Part shown: piece by piece, positions 51,938 through 64,000 of the stretch | Position numbering within the stretch: the stretch's first letter is position 1 | Layout: every line of letters starts with the position of its first letter | Source of the DNA: Buteo buteo | Taxonomy: Eukaryota; Chordata; Aves; Accipitriformes; Accipitridae | NCBI RefSeq assembly: GCF_964188355.1 | Contig: NC_134174.1 | Location: 64,027,225-64,091,224, forward strand | Length of the DNA stretch: 64,000 bases | Reading direction: 5' to 3' | The notes under the pieces: generated by a model | Database searches by the model: none | What the model was told of the DNA's origin: nothing | Seen by the model: the letters and a program-made list of their open reading frames with translations, nothing else | Position numbers and translations under genes: made by a program

Positions 51938-51961
51938 CCCCCCCCCCCCCCCAAAAAAAAA
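51938..51961. repeat. C15 A9 homopolymer pair
   Basis: Fifteen uninterrupted C bases (51938-51952) are followed directly by nine A bases (51953-51961). Such tracts are prone to length error in replication and sequencing. Confidence 0.9.
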
Positions 51962-52919
51962 GTCATCAGATCCTTCCTTTAGAGTGCTCTACCTGCTTTA
52001 TAAATGTCCCCTTAGGCTGTGAGATGTGGTGATAATGGTAATAACTTTCCTCAGTTTCCCTGTGTGGATATTTCTATGTGATGAGAAAAGCCACTCTGCC
52101 TCATTCTTTCTCTTTAATATATGTAATTTGGGCATCAGTCAGCCTGTCCCTCCCTGCGTTATTTAAAATGTGACATGGTTGTGTCTTTAACTGACGTGGC
52201 CAGATTGTGGTGTTTGACAAGCTGCCACAGATATGTCCTGCTTAGCCCACAGGAGAACCCAGATCTTAAACCTACAGAGGTTGATGAGATCCTAAGGTTA
52301 CAGCTATCTGCATGACAACCTTTATCCTCGAGCATCTTGACACCTTCTGCACTGGAAGTTCAAATTAAACCATGCTACCACAAGCATCATCAGGTTGCTT
52401 TCTGTGGGGATTTCAAGTGTATTTCTCACGAATATTTTCATGATCAAAGGAAAAATGGTGGTAAATTGGCTACGCTACTCCCTACTGTCCATCTGGAAAG
52501 TACCCCCACAGCAAACCAGAGTTTTGAGGCTGGGGGAGTGCTGTAACAGAAATAGCTCCAACTCTTTTCTTCATGGGAAGGGCAACACCCACACTTTTGA
52601 CTTTAATTGTCAGTAAAGGAAGAAGGACTCTTGTCAGCTGGTAGACAGGCAATCTGTGTTGGTTTGTTGTGCAGCGTACAGGACCAGGATACTTGTCAAG
52701 GAAAGCAAATAGGACAGTTCTCATCACCATATAGCTGGTGCACAAGATTCTTGATTTTAGTCAGAACTAAATGCAGACTTGTACTTTCCACTAGCGGGTT
52801 CAGTGTTATATAGAATGTAATGGGGCTGAAATGAGGACTGAGAATATTTTTTGCACAAAAGTCCATTTACAATCAAATAAGCATGAAGATGCTCTATTAT
52901 GTATTCCTTTTTCTCTCTC

Positions 52920-52938
52920 TTTTTTTTTTTTTTTTTTT
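52920..52938. repeat. Poly(T) run
   Basis: Nineteen consecutive T bases are preceded by a short ctctct stretch. There is no recognisable SINE or LINE on either side. Confidence 0.9.
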
Positions 52939-53387
52939 ACTACTACACTGAAAATTACTGAAAACATCTTCAAACACAACATTTGAGGATTTAACTTGCA
53001 GGAATTTTAAATTGTCTAGTTCTGTCAGTGAAATGTACTGGGATCTGAAAGTCCTCCATCCTAATCAGCTGTATGAGGCTCTTCTGAACAGCAATTCTTC
53101 TTTGATTTTTCTTTGCTATATAGCAAGCATTTCAGCATATTTGGTACTTACTCTTCTGTGTCAATAGTGGAAGTGTAGCTTTTATTACCTTGTGATTCTT
53201 CTTTAATATTCATATCCCTTTGATATCTGCTTGTCAAAGCTTTTAGCTGAAAGTTAAGGCAGTAGTTAGATAAGTGTTATTACCACTTTCTTCAAATGAG
53301 AGAAAATAAAGATACAGTCAGTGCTGATTTCTCCAAGGTCAGGGAGAAAGTGAGCATACAGGGGGTTGGGAAGTACTTAAGAGATTT

Positions 53388-53415
53388 AAAAAAAAAAAAA
53401 AAAAATAAAAAAAAA
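53388..53415. repeat. Poly(A) run with one T
   Basis: An almost pure A tract of 28 bases is broken once by T at 53406. No processed pseudogene or LINE body is evident upstream on the plus strand. Confidence 0.9.
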
Positions 53416-53726
53416 TCCCACCACAGCTGGAGTTAGATTGTCCTGTTAAAATTACGAATCTGCAGCATTGCTAATGCCATTCAGCCTCTATGAAAAAGGC
53501 CACTAATGGCATCACTCACTGAAAGCTGACAGTTACCCTTTGAGGCTGACCTTTTGTTAAACCAATTCTCCCTGACTCAGATTGTAATGCACCAACATTT
53601 CCCATTTCAGAGAGGTTGATGTAGAGTAAATAGTCCAGAAAATTAGTAACAGTGGAAGAATCTCCACCAGCAAAAGGAAAACTTTCTATAATCGCTGCTC
53701 AATTTTATTATGGGCAGGTCAACTTT

Positions 53727-54168
53727 ATCATAGAATTGTTTAGGTTGGAAAAGACCTTTAAGTTCATCAAGTCCAACCATTAACCTAGCACTGCCAAGTC
53801 CGCCACTAAACCATGTCCCTAAGCACCACATCTACATATCTTTTACATACCTCCAGGGATGGTGACTCTACCACTTCCCTGGGCAGCCTGTTCCAATGCT
53901 TGACAACCCTTTTGGTGAAGAAATTTTTCCTAATATCCAATCTAAACCTCCCCTGGTGCAACTTGAGGCTGTTTCCTCTTGTCCTATCGCTTGTTGCTTG
54001 GGAGAAGAGACCGACCCCCACCTCGCCACAACCTCCTTTCAGGCAGTTGTAGAGAGCGATCAGGTGTCCCCTCAGCCTCCTTTTCTCCAGGCTAAACAAC
54101 CCCAGTTCCCTCAGCCGCTCCTCATAGGACTTGTGCTCCAGACCCTTCACCAGCTTCGCTGCCCTTCA
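53727..54168 (-). mobile_element. CR1 LINE 3' end, relatively young copy
   Basis: The left edge reads atcatagaattgtttaggtt, the reverse complement of the CR1 3' tail. The ordered CR1 3' blocks follow (gaccttta...gttcatcaagtccaacc, ccaccatcc-type gggatggtgactctaccac, gcctgttccaatgcttgac, gaagaaatttttcctaatatcc, cttgtcctatcgcttgttgc, ctcctttcaggcagttgtag, ccttttctccaggctaaac, ccttcaccagcttcgctgcc). The element is 5'-truncated at about 54168, keeping the last roughly 440 bases. Good preservation of the consensus and of the reading frame suggests a younger copy than the one at 9018. Confidence 0.92.
53806..54150 (-). pseudogene. CR1 ORF2 C-terminal fragment
   Basis: A minus-strand frame of 114 codons lies within the truncated CR1 copy. 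It contains hallmark phrases of the CR1 ORF2 C-terminus: YEERLRELGLFSLEKRRLRG, GLFSQATSDRTRGNSLKLHQ, RFRLDIRKNFFT and HWNRLPREVVESPSLEV. In full CR1 elements this lies downstream of the endonuclease and reverse transcriptase domains, both absent here. The stop is followed by about 80 bases of 3' untranslated sequence and the tail. The fragment cannot encode a working retrotransposase and is probably not expressed as protein. Confidence 0.85.
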
Positions 54169-57100
54169 TTTTAGTTCAGGTCAGGAGTGAGCTTTTGGAG
54201 CAACTCAGACTTATCCCCCCTCACCACTTCTAAGTTTGTGTTGTGGAGTGGTCTTGGAGTTCGCAGGTAGATCCTTTTTGAAGAAGAACAATCAGAAGAT
54301 GCATTCCTACCACTAATGGGTGTCCAGTCTCTTGGACCAGACCAGTCCAAAACACATAGTAATGTAGAGTGAGAACATCAGATCCTCAGACCGAACATTC
54401 TGCTCTGGTGGCCATCTCCTGCTTCACGATACTACTCACTAATGAAACCACAGACTGGGCAAAAAGAAAGCACCCAACCTGACTCAGATACTGAGTTTAC
54501 AAGTGAATGGTGTTCTTCAGGCTTCCTACTGCTGTCTGATCTGAATTTGAATGTAGCCGATGTCTCACACAGCTTGTTGGGCTGCATGGACAGTCATGTA
54601 AAGAGCAGTTTCCAGCGGAAGCTATTTCCTGAGTAACACATTTTTCTGTACAAAATAGTGGCTGTAAACACTCATAAATTGGGTTTGAAGTCTCCATATT
54701 GTGTCAAGAAATCAGCTTAGGATATCTATTAGGCACGAGGCTTCATGCCTGTTCTTCATCTGGCCTGTCCAGGTTGCATGACAGAGTGTGGAGCTGCCCC
54801 AAGAGACCTCAAACATTTCCCTTCTAGTAAGCTCAAAGGGTCGAGCAGTCTGTCGTGCGTACTTACTACATCTGATGTGGGTGATAAGTAGCATTTGGCT
54901 CAGGAAAGGGCTCAAACTTCCATTTAGAAGATTGCAGACTTTCTCTTATTAAATATGTCCAGTGAAGCCATTAACTAAAGTTGGAACGCAAGAAATGTTT
55001 TGATCCAAAGATGACAAAAATAGAGGAGCCTGCAAGTATGATTTTGACACTTCTATAAATCAGTATTTGCCCTTTGGGCTCTATCTTTGAAAAACTCAGC
55101 TGATATATCTACAGGAGTTAGGCGAGAAGGACTGGTGGGGCCATCTGCTTGCCCTTCCACAGCAAACTACAACAAACCTCCCCACGGGGTCTCTTCTGTC
55201 TCTGAACTCTGCTGCCAGGAGGGTTGGCTGGCCGTTGGGAATTGGGCAGAGCTTTGCAGTCCTGACCAAAATGACAACACGTGCAGGGCATTGATCTTGT
55301 GGTTGGGTTGGTGCCTTTAAGTTCTCATCAGAGTAGTTCTGGAGTTCGAAGAGTTATTGCCTGAAAAAGCCATTCTATCTGGAAACTGCTTTACAGCCAC
55401 ATAATCCCCCGTGAATCTGTAATTCAGGGAATCTTATTATAAAAATACTAGATTTCATAATGACATGATGAAATAGGAAGCTTAAGTAATAAATTCCTAT
55501 GGGTAACCTGGTTTGCATTCAGTACTTCAAAGCACAGAATATTAACAAATGTCTTGTGTGCTATTGGGATCTGCATAAATAATAACAATAATAGGGATTA
55601 AAGGAAACAGTAGTAAAGGTCGTGTGTCTCTGAAATTACAAGGTAATACATCAGCCGGCAGAGCAAGACAATGTTTTAAGGTTGAAAGAATACATTGTTT
55701 TAAACAAATTGCCCTGGAGGAAATGACAAAAATATATCATTTATGAATAACTGGTGGTATTTATTATAAATGTTGTATGTAAGAGAGCTCTAACAAGTTA
55801 AAATGTTATAACAATCACAGTGTTTGGATCCGGCTCGAGACTGATGGAGTAAGGATGCTTGTAGCCAGCGTTCTGTTGTGGGGGTCCTGATTTCTGGATG
55901 CAAATGCTTATTTATATTTTTTTTCCTGTTTACTATATAAGGATTTCTCAGCTCTTAGGTATATTTACAAGCTGATCTAAAGCGCTCTAGAGTCAAGGGA
56001 AGTGTTCAGTAGGCATCAGATGAGAGTTGCCTGAGATGGGTCCTCAGGTGGTATGTTTTGGGGGTGAAAGTCTAATACTTTTGGGTGTTTGATTCTTAGT
56101 GGGGCTTACTCTGCAAGCCAGATTTGGGAAATCAGCCTCATGTAAAACACCAACTGCCTAACTCTCAACTGAGACTTAAAAGTCCAACGCTGTGTGCTTA
56201 CATTGCTTGAGGAGGGCAGCCACAAGGGTAGATCTGCTGTCCCTACAGCCAGCAAGTCTGACTCAAGACACGGCCGATGGCTGTTCTCACGTACGGTATG
56301 GGCTCCCAAGTGCTCAAACATCGGGAATTTAATAGGCTTTTAGATACTGGGCACAACTCTACCTACTGCTACTTTGCCGGTGTTGTCAAAGCCGTGTAAA
56401 AAAATCAGCTCTGCAGTCGGGAAGCAGATGAACTGCAGAGCACCCTGTGCTTTATGAGCCCTTTAAGCCCACTCATGAGTATAGTGTCACTGACGTCCAC
56501 AACCCAGCACACGTGAAAGCACTTTTGTGAAAAGGTATAGCTGCAAGGACAAGGTCAATTGTCTCAGGCATCATGCTAATAGATGTTATATTAGACTGAG
56601 GAGGGGTAGAAACATATGTGTTTTCTCTCTGGGGGAGAAGAAATATGTTGGTCAGTGTTTACCTCTGCAGTGAATATATATTCAATATTTCTGTGTAAGC
56701 AGAATTCCACCAAAGATATTATTGGCATGAGCTATGTTAATCAGAAAATGCATTGAATGTTGACCTGCCTGACAAATTATAACGATTTCTAATATGGCTG
56801 GAAGCAAGAAATTTCATTAAGTATTAACAGTTAATGATTTGAATAATTGGCCTGAGAAAGGAAAAAAGATCAGTGTTGATACACAGAGAATTGAGCTGCT
56901 GTTAGCTCTGTAAAAATGACAGCAAACAAAGCAAGTCTTTGAGAAAAAGTCTGACCTAGGAGGGCTGTGGGGAAGGTTCTTAGGAAACAGAAAATGTCCC
57001 TGTCTGCTTGTAACATGAAAATATTTTGGAACATTCTGTACCTTTTACTTTTAAATTTCAAATTTTGTCCAAACAGACAGGTCTGGGAGTAATGTCAGGA

Positions 57101-60100
57101 AATCCCAACACTGTCATGGATGTGCCTTTCCTTTTCTTTAACTAGCTGTGGCTGTAATTCATATCAGGGAAGTTGTAAAATTTGAACTAAAACTACGTGA
57201 AAAAATAAATGAGTAGAAGTGAAGGTGGTATAATCCTCCCAGGTTACCACAGACTGCCAGTAGTTAGTATGACTCCTACCATAAAAATAGTTCTGCCCCA
57301 GTATCATGGCTTTATCCCTGTGGGTTTTGTCCTACTGTAAAATTAAAGTTCTGCAGATCCATCCAGCTCACACATAGGTTTGTCCATTGCATGACCTGCG
57401 CTCACTTGATCTTCATTCTCCTGCAGAATTTCCCAAAGATGTCTCGTGCCGCAGCGTGGTCCTTGTGCCAAAAAGGCCACCGTGCTGCAGGCTACCCTTG
57501 GCCTCCAGGCTCTAAAGAGAAACTGGGGCTGAGCATGGAAGTATCTAGTCCAGAGCAAGGTGCTGTGCCAGGGAATAGCTTCGGGGTCAGTGAGCTTCCA
57601 GAGAGACTTCTGCTTGTTCATGGAGCATCACATCTGGTTATGAACTAGGAAATGCCACTGGTGAGAAAGCCCAGATCGCCAGCTGGGATTGTACCTACCA
57701 CTTCATCAAAACCTACCACAGACCACCTCTTACCTCCACCAAGTTCAATGTTACATGGATAAAGTAAAGCAGACCTTTTGTGGGCTTGAGCTGTGCTGGC
57801 TAACCAATGCTTAATTTCCAACCCTTCATTATTACACACATGCACAGACACCGATAAAATAAATCAGCAGCACTCTGGAGCTCTCACCACAGAGAACCCA
57901 GGAGTGGAAGCAGAATTACTTGCTCATTTTATGTAGTCCTTCTACATGACAGCTGAGGTGTATCAGAGAAAAAATGGGATGGGTTTCATTAGTAGTAGCT
58001 GTTTTGTACTTAACTTATGGCTAGCAAATTCTTCCTTCCCAAACTCACAGTCCAGTGCCTTTTATTAGTGATACCTCTGTGTAGTTACTTGTTAATACAA
58101 GAGATATTCTGGAGAACTGAGATCCGTAACAATCTCTGAGTAATTTCCTGCGTGAATGGCTTTGTGTAATTTATTATAGTCTCATGGATATTGCTAAGAA
58201 CTGGTCAGGATGTTCACAAGTTTTACTTCTCCATATTAAACACTTGCATACTGAGCAGTAGAGCATTGATTTTGCTATAACATCTCATTTTAGTATGTTC
58301 ATCATATTACAAAATGTAATACTATGCTTATCAGTATCCCTTAACCTATATTTTTCACTTCTTTGTCTAGTTTATCGTTCTTTTAAATGTTTTTATATTA
58401 CTGTTTCACAGTCCATGCATATTCAGAAATATACAACTGAAGAACAATTATATTGTTTTAAACTGCTACGCATAAAAAGTTGATTAAAGAAATCTTGTTT
58501 ATTACAGTCCAAAAAGTCTTATCAATTACTAAATCTTTCCAAATCTCTCTGCTTTACAATGAAATGAACAGAATTCAAGTTATGCTTTCATAACTCTATT
58601 AAATTGGAGGCTATAATTCTTGTGAAAAAAGTTCTTAACCAAGGCAATTTATTGTGGAGTCTAAGATGTAACCAACTTCTCTACGAGTAGCTAGAAATAC
58701 AGGTTTTCAGACTGTACAAAAAGGCAGCCAGTTTGGAAACATTCAAAAAGACTGGGGAGTGAAGGACACACGTCAAGAGGTGCCCAGGCGGTTGTGTAGC
58801 ACCAGGCTCAGGTCCTCCGCGCTGTTCTGCAGTGGGTTTCTCTGTGCCTGACCTCCCTTCTGCACGCAGGAAGGAAAAAGCACATCCAGCCTGGTGTTTC
58901 TCCAAAAGGTGAGAGGACAGACTAACAAAGTATACAGATAGGCATGTGGATTTTCCACTAGAATAGTGAACAAAGCTCACTAGCTTCCTCTTTTCCAAAA
59001 GCTGTCTCGATTTTCCTTCGTGTTATTCGCCGTCCTTTCCAGACGATACCGGAGGAAAGCTTCCACCTTCTTCCCACACCTCCCTGCTCCCTAATGTCCC
59101 CAGTTCCCTCCCTTCTCCGAGACCAGCTTGCTTGCCTGGTTTCGAGCTGTGCCTTTGCTCAGCTGCCTCTTGGGACACCTTCCTTGCCTCTGTGGGGCTC
59201 CAAGAAGATCTCTGTTCTCCCCAGCTGCTGGATTTCGTGCCATTTGTCCTGGCACCTATTTAGACTGGAATTCCCTTTCCCTCTGCCACAAGCAACGGGA
59301 AAGACAACTGACCAAGAGTATATCAGCTGGTTTGGGTGTTTAAGCTTTTCGTGGACAGAAAGATGTTAAAGGGACCTGAAGATGCAGGAAAGTCATCCTC
59401 TGCAATACAGGCTTTTTAAGTAAGTTCAGGCCAGATCATCACAAATGTCGTTAGCAATTTGGAGAGCTTGGCTATAGCCCCTGCCCCGAGTCCTTACAGT
59501 CATAAATGTACAGATCCATGTTCTGGCTTTTTCTGGGCTGGAAAAGGAAAAGCAATAGTGCCTCAGTACACCTCACCAACATGTCAGTCTTCTGCCTTCT
59601 ACCAGCCCTCCAACTCTTCTTCTGTACCTGCTGCGGCTCCGAGGGGTTCTGCTCCTTCTCCAAGTCTTTCTGCAACTCCTCTGCGTGTCTTTTACTTGTG
59701 GTACTTCATTTGCTCCACACTTCTGCTCTTGACTTTCTTCTGTCTCCTGATCAATAACAAGGAGCGTATAAATTTCTATTAACTGGATCACTCTTCAACA
59801 GCATTCATATTTCCAAGGTCTGAGACATCCCAGGGTAGACTTTGAATCGTATGACAAAGCGTGGCTAACTTTAAAAACCCCTTGTCCAGCAAAATTCTTA
59901 GCACCTTTTATTTACTACACAGATTTTAATCTTTAAGATGCATTTCTGCTGAGAGAGGTTTAAGGACTCAGCTTCCTGCCATAGCTGGATACCATTAAAA
60001 AGGGGCTATTTTGAAAAAACATCCAAGCAGCAAAGGCTCGTATTTAGTGTGGCTCGTAGCAGAGAAACCCCCATGTTTAGAGTAACGTGTGATTTCAGCT

Positions 60101-63100
60101 ACTTAGGTTATTTTCTGTTGTCCTGTTCTGCAGTGTATTTTTGTTTGGTTGAGATGTATCTTATTTTAAACTCCAGCGTGGTCGAGAGCTAACAATGTAC
60201 ATCTTTATTCCATTCTGTCCTTTGCAGTTTCAGCTTTAATTCTGAAAATTTGGCCTATAAAGCTTCAAGACAGATAAAGAAAAGAGTCCCCCAGATCAAA
60301 GAGGTGGTAGCAGATGAAAGGAAAGTAGAGAATGCCTTTAGGGATTAACAAGGAGTCTTGAGGAAAAAGGCACCAAAGATCCAGTCAGTCACCACCAAAC
60401 TGGAGAAAAATTTTCTCTGTGAAAACAGTAGAATTATATGAGAAAGGATGATTGCTATTATTTAGGCAAAAGCTGAATTTCTCATGGTGGTGTGTGAGAG
60501 AGAGAAGGCACAGGAAGAAAAATGGGGTTTGCCATCATCCTAGAGACAAAAACAGAAATAGCAACATTCAGTGACCCTATGTTAGAGGATTCATTATTTA
60601 TAACTCTCTTGAGACAAAATGTAAAATAGTTCCTGGTCTTCATTCACCCCTGTGATTTGAACCAAAGGGAATGAGCTTCCTTTTCCCATATGTTCAGGCA
60701 GTGCTAAGAAAAGTTAATGTTTCTGTAAGAAATCTAGTAGAGTTGCATGATCATATGTTTCACTTAAGTATGGGAAATAACAAATCATGCTGCAAATACA
60801 TAAGAATAAGCAAATGTTGACCTCCAATAAATCATCTTTCCAAACAGTATGCTTAGATAATGAGCCTATGAAAATCCTAATATGGAGCCTAATTGCTTAA
60901 TGGAAATTGTTCCTACTGAATTTCGTTAGCTTTTGTACAGGCTATGGAAGAGAAATAAATATCTGTTACCAAATGCTAGGTCATTATTGCATCTTTCTCT
61001 GACATATAATTAGAGAAACTACCCACAGCACTCAATGGCAATAACGTGTTCTGCTTTGCTGGAAATGTAGAGTCTAACAACTTTGCCATGTGGCAGCTGA
61101 GAGCATCCTTTGGCTCACTGAACATACTGAGCCAATAAAAGCTGAATAAGAGCTAAAATTGGCTTATATTGCTTGAATGACTTTGACTATCTCAAACCAT
61201 TTATATTTATGTTTGTTCTTTCCTTGAGCAATCCCAGAATTTTCATGTCTGAATTACTCAGATACTTTTTTAAATAGAAGTTAGTTAGTGCAGTTAAGGA
61301 CTCTCTTCAAATAGTGAATTCATTCAAAGTACTTAGCCTATCTGAAAAAAATGCAGCTACTATTTGTAAGTGTTCTTAATTATTTGTTATGTTCAGTGTC
61401 CTGTGACCCTTGTGAAGGGTACAGGAACAATTCACTGTTTCATATGCCTTGAATCACGGAAAATGTTATGCTTGTTTTATTCTAGCTAGCTTTAACCATT
61501 AACTCTGTTATCTACAGCTCGCAGTTAGGACATCCAAGGGAAGGAGCTTTCCCTAAGTCTGTAAATGCAGTATTTTGTAGGAAACTGCCCTGAAACAAGC
61601 CGAGCCTGCAGCAGATCAGACTTGGGGATGTGAAAAGATTGCACCTGGGCCAGACTGTTCTGCTCCGTGGGTAGTTAGTGGGATGAGAACGCGATGGGAG
61701 GAGGCTGTAGTGACACTGGCTGGCAGCATTTTGTCTTGTTCGATAAGGGAGAGAGAGGTGGAGGACTGTTGGATTAGGAAGATCAGAAAAGTTTAAAGGA
61801 AGCTTTGGCAGAGAGCATGAAGAGGTTGGTAGTTGGGAGCCTTGCAGACTTGGGCTTAGCAGCAGTGGGGCACAGACAGTCTCTGGGAAGGCTGAGGAAA
61901 GCTATTAGGATTACGGTAGTATGAATTTCTCATGGTTCTGGAGCGCACTAGGATTTTTCCATCCCCATCCACGGTCCCAGGATGCTGTAGAAGCTTTGCG
62001 TCACCCCGGTGCGTGTCTCTACACGCTCAGGAGATTGCTGACACTCAGCATCTCGCAGGGTCCGGTTCTACCGCAGCTTGTAAAGTCCATGTATAACTGG
62101 TGTGGGAAGGCCCCTTCGAGCCTCAGGCTTTTGAAAAATGAATGAGGTTTACTACCATAAATGTCATCACAACCAGTTATTTATCAAAGCACAGTACATT
62201 GCAGACTAGAAAGGCAACATGCTTTGGTATTTGCTTCTACTGGACATTCTGGGAGAAGAAAATAGCCTAGCAAAAATCAAACAGTTTTAGAAATTATTTG
62301 AAGGAAATAACAAAGTGATCCAAAGTATACTCTTCTTGGGTTATTAAATTACAGTAAAAACATTAGTCCTGCACAGATCATTATTTTATCATTAGCTTAA
62401 TGTCATCAGATAAGACTTTCAAGAAACATTCATGCAGCTATCATACATGGTTTGTTAGGCTACACACACCCAGGGATAACAGATGCAATTAAAATGCTGC
62501 CAAAGTCATCATCATTGCAACAAAGCTTTGTAAGCGCCTATCAGTGCTCCAACAGCATGGGGGGTTGGTGGTGGAAAATAGTTTTAATTTTACCCATACA
62601 ACTGTTTGTTTCCTACTAACCCGAATTTTGCCCATTGCGTGAAGGTAGGAAGTTTTCTGTCATAAATGATTTGCTGTTCTTGCAATACCACCCCCTCCTC
62701 CTTCCATATATCAGGAAGGTGTATGTTTAACATATGTCACTGATAAGAAGGAAATGAGAGTTAGAAAAGGAATAAGCATCTAAATGATGATAGCCCTCTA
62801 GCAAAATTATCATGCTAATTTTAACTTTTTTTTTTTCACTTTGTAACCTCTTGGGACTACAATTTGTTTCAACAGCAGCTGTATCAGATTTCAAAATATA
62901 CTACCCACTTCTGCAGAATAAAGATTTAGCATCTTTCTACCAATACTATACGTTTTTAGCAAAGAATTAAGGCATAGTTTAATCTTATTACACTTTATTA
63001 CAGGGAGGTTAAAACTCATAGTGGAAAAGATACGAATTAATTAAGCAGAACTGTCTGTATTCGCTCCTTGGGACTGCTTCAGTAGATATAAAAGAGCTCC

Positions 63101-64000
63101 TTTCATTATTTAAAGAAAGGGTAATCCCAATGAACTGGTTAACATTTACTCTACTTGTTAATAGCACAGAATGACATTGGTGCAGCGTAGCTGGAAAATA
63201 CTGAATGTTAGCTGCTGCTTCTCCATGTCTGCTACCATTTCAGGCACCATGAAGTCCCCTGAGGCAGACTGTATAAAGAAGTTTTAGCTGTAATAAATTC
63301 CCCTGGCCACCCCCGCCTCCCTGCCCACCCCACGAATTTCTGCCTAGCCAGCAGAATAAAAAAATGCTTAAGCATAAAAAAAAAAAAAAGTTGCAACTCG
63401 GTTTGAATCTGAATTGTTTCAGAAATCTAAATCTGCTGTTTGGTTTTCAAAACGGACTTCTCTTGAATATTCAAATTGAGATGAAATTACAATGGATACA
63501 AATTCAAGATATGTGTACATGACCCGTGGGTTTTAGCCAATATTTTGAATTATATTTTCACCTGTTCATCTTTTTCCTGATGTCCCTTCTGCAAAGAAGT
63601 TCACAGTTTTGCATTCATGTTTATGGATGTTGTCCTAGAAATAGGTCATTCCACCTTTCAAGAGCATTTGCAAAAGTTTTCAGAGAACAAGTTTCCTGGA
63701 GACCATTTAGGACCTGCTGGACATCAGGGAATGACATTAGAGGTTTTAAATTCATACTCTTTATATGTAAATTATTCTGATTCACCAGTTTAAAATGGAA
63801 TCCTTGATGACTGTTTAGCAAAAAACTAGCACTGTACAGTCTGAGTATGTGTTGTCTTCAGCTTGTTGAGATTAAACAGAAGACTTCTCCCATCTCTACC
63901 AGTGCTTCCAGCACAAAGCTGAGACAGGACAGAGCAGAGAAGCTCACAAGGTCACTGATGAGATTATCAATGCAGTAACTTTCAAAAGGAATAGATTGAT
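54169..64000. other. Unique AT-rich non-coding sequence
   Basis: No gene is seen to the end of the window. Frames over 100 codons (58681-58998 minus, 59459-59782 plus) overlap other frames on both strands and show no recognisable domain. Segments at about 60880-61190 and 62390-62545 are complex, repeat-free and contain multiple ATTA, TAATTA and GATAA cores, a composition often seen in conserved non-coding elements. An A14 run lies near 63379-63392. Confidence 0.5.

Larger units (their letters stand above)
37680..53726. other. Unique AT-rich non-coding sequence with low-complexity tracts
   Basis: No gene is seen over 16 kb. Frames over 100 codons (39417-39722 minus, 42206-42541 plus, 43494-43892 minus, 48219-48545 plus) show no domain. 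Low-complexity blocks occur at 40107-40193, 41407-41445 (A/C-rich), 42376-42452 and 51938-51961, with T or A runs at 52920-52938 and 53388-53415. A pyrimidine-rich plus strand is notable at 46730-47110 and 50640-51130. Complex segments at 38170-38300 and 48180-48550 could be conserved non-coding elements. Confidence 0.5.

Noticed and set aside
59459..59791. Open frames on both strands, including a charged coiled-coil-like minus-strand peptide ending at a CAG|GTACAG donor-like site
   Set aside because: No acceptor or upstream frame could be found, since a stop lies just upstream in that frame; three overlapping frames argue for low stop density by chance.

Overview
This window looks like a stretch of a bird nuclear genome that is intergenic or deep intronic. 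The main evidence is three CR1 LINE 3' ends. They lack poly(A), end in the characteristic ATTCTATGA-type tail (seen as tcatagaat in reverse), and in one case carry the CR1 ORF2 C-terminal reading frame. The window also holds LTRs of the kind common in avian endogenous retroviruses (ERVs). Most of the sequence is AT-rich, low in repeats and non-coding. I see no CpG-island promoter, no complete gene, no rRNA, no tRNA I can support, and nothing bacterial (no operons, CRISPR arrays or IS elements). Nearly all open frames over 60 codons look like chance frames: they are AT-rich or sit inside repeats, and show no start, splice or domain context.

Layout. About 0-2.6 kb is unique AT-rich sequence. 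At 2.6-3.3 kb lies the most coding-like stretch in the window: one frame on the + strand, open for about 240 codons apart from a single internal TGA. It is probably a decayed gene or retroelement fragment of unknown family. At 9.0-9.4 kb is an old, diverged CR1 on the - strand. A weak, possibly very old CR1-like fragment lies near 16.5 kb. At 18.6-19.3 kb and 29.05-30.59 kb are two LTRs of one family in the same relative orientation. The second has a perfect 5-bp target-site duplication (CTTGG), TG...CA ends and an internal 140-bp tandem duplication. At 22.0-22.8 kb is an unrelated GC-rich LTR-like element with an internal minisatellite. At 24.37-24.47 kb is a short CR1 3' end on the + strand. 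A perfect 32-bp tandem duplication lies at 27.2 kb. From 32 to 42.5 kb several T/G-rich low-complexity blocks recur, one of them G-quadruplex-like. A 134-bp segment at 37.55-37.68 kb has a plausible splice acceptor and donor around an open frame and is a low-confidence candidate exon. The youngest CR1 copy, on the - strand, lies at 53.73-54.17 kb.

No genes work together here. The functional content, if any, is most likely regulatory. Several segments (near 7.8, 15.2, 33.75, 38.2, 48.2-48.55, 60.9-61.2 and 62.4-62.5 kb) read like conserved non-coding elements, being complex, AT-rich and dense in homeodomain/SOX/GATA-type cores, but this needs an alignment to other birds. The species, the chromosome and any host gene cannot be determined from this sequence alone.
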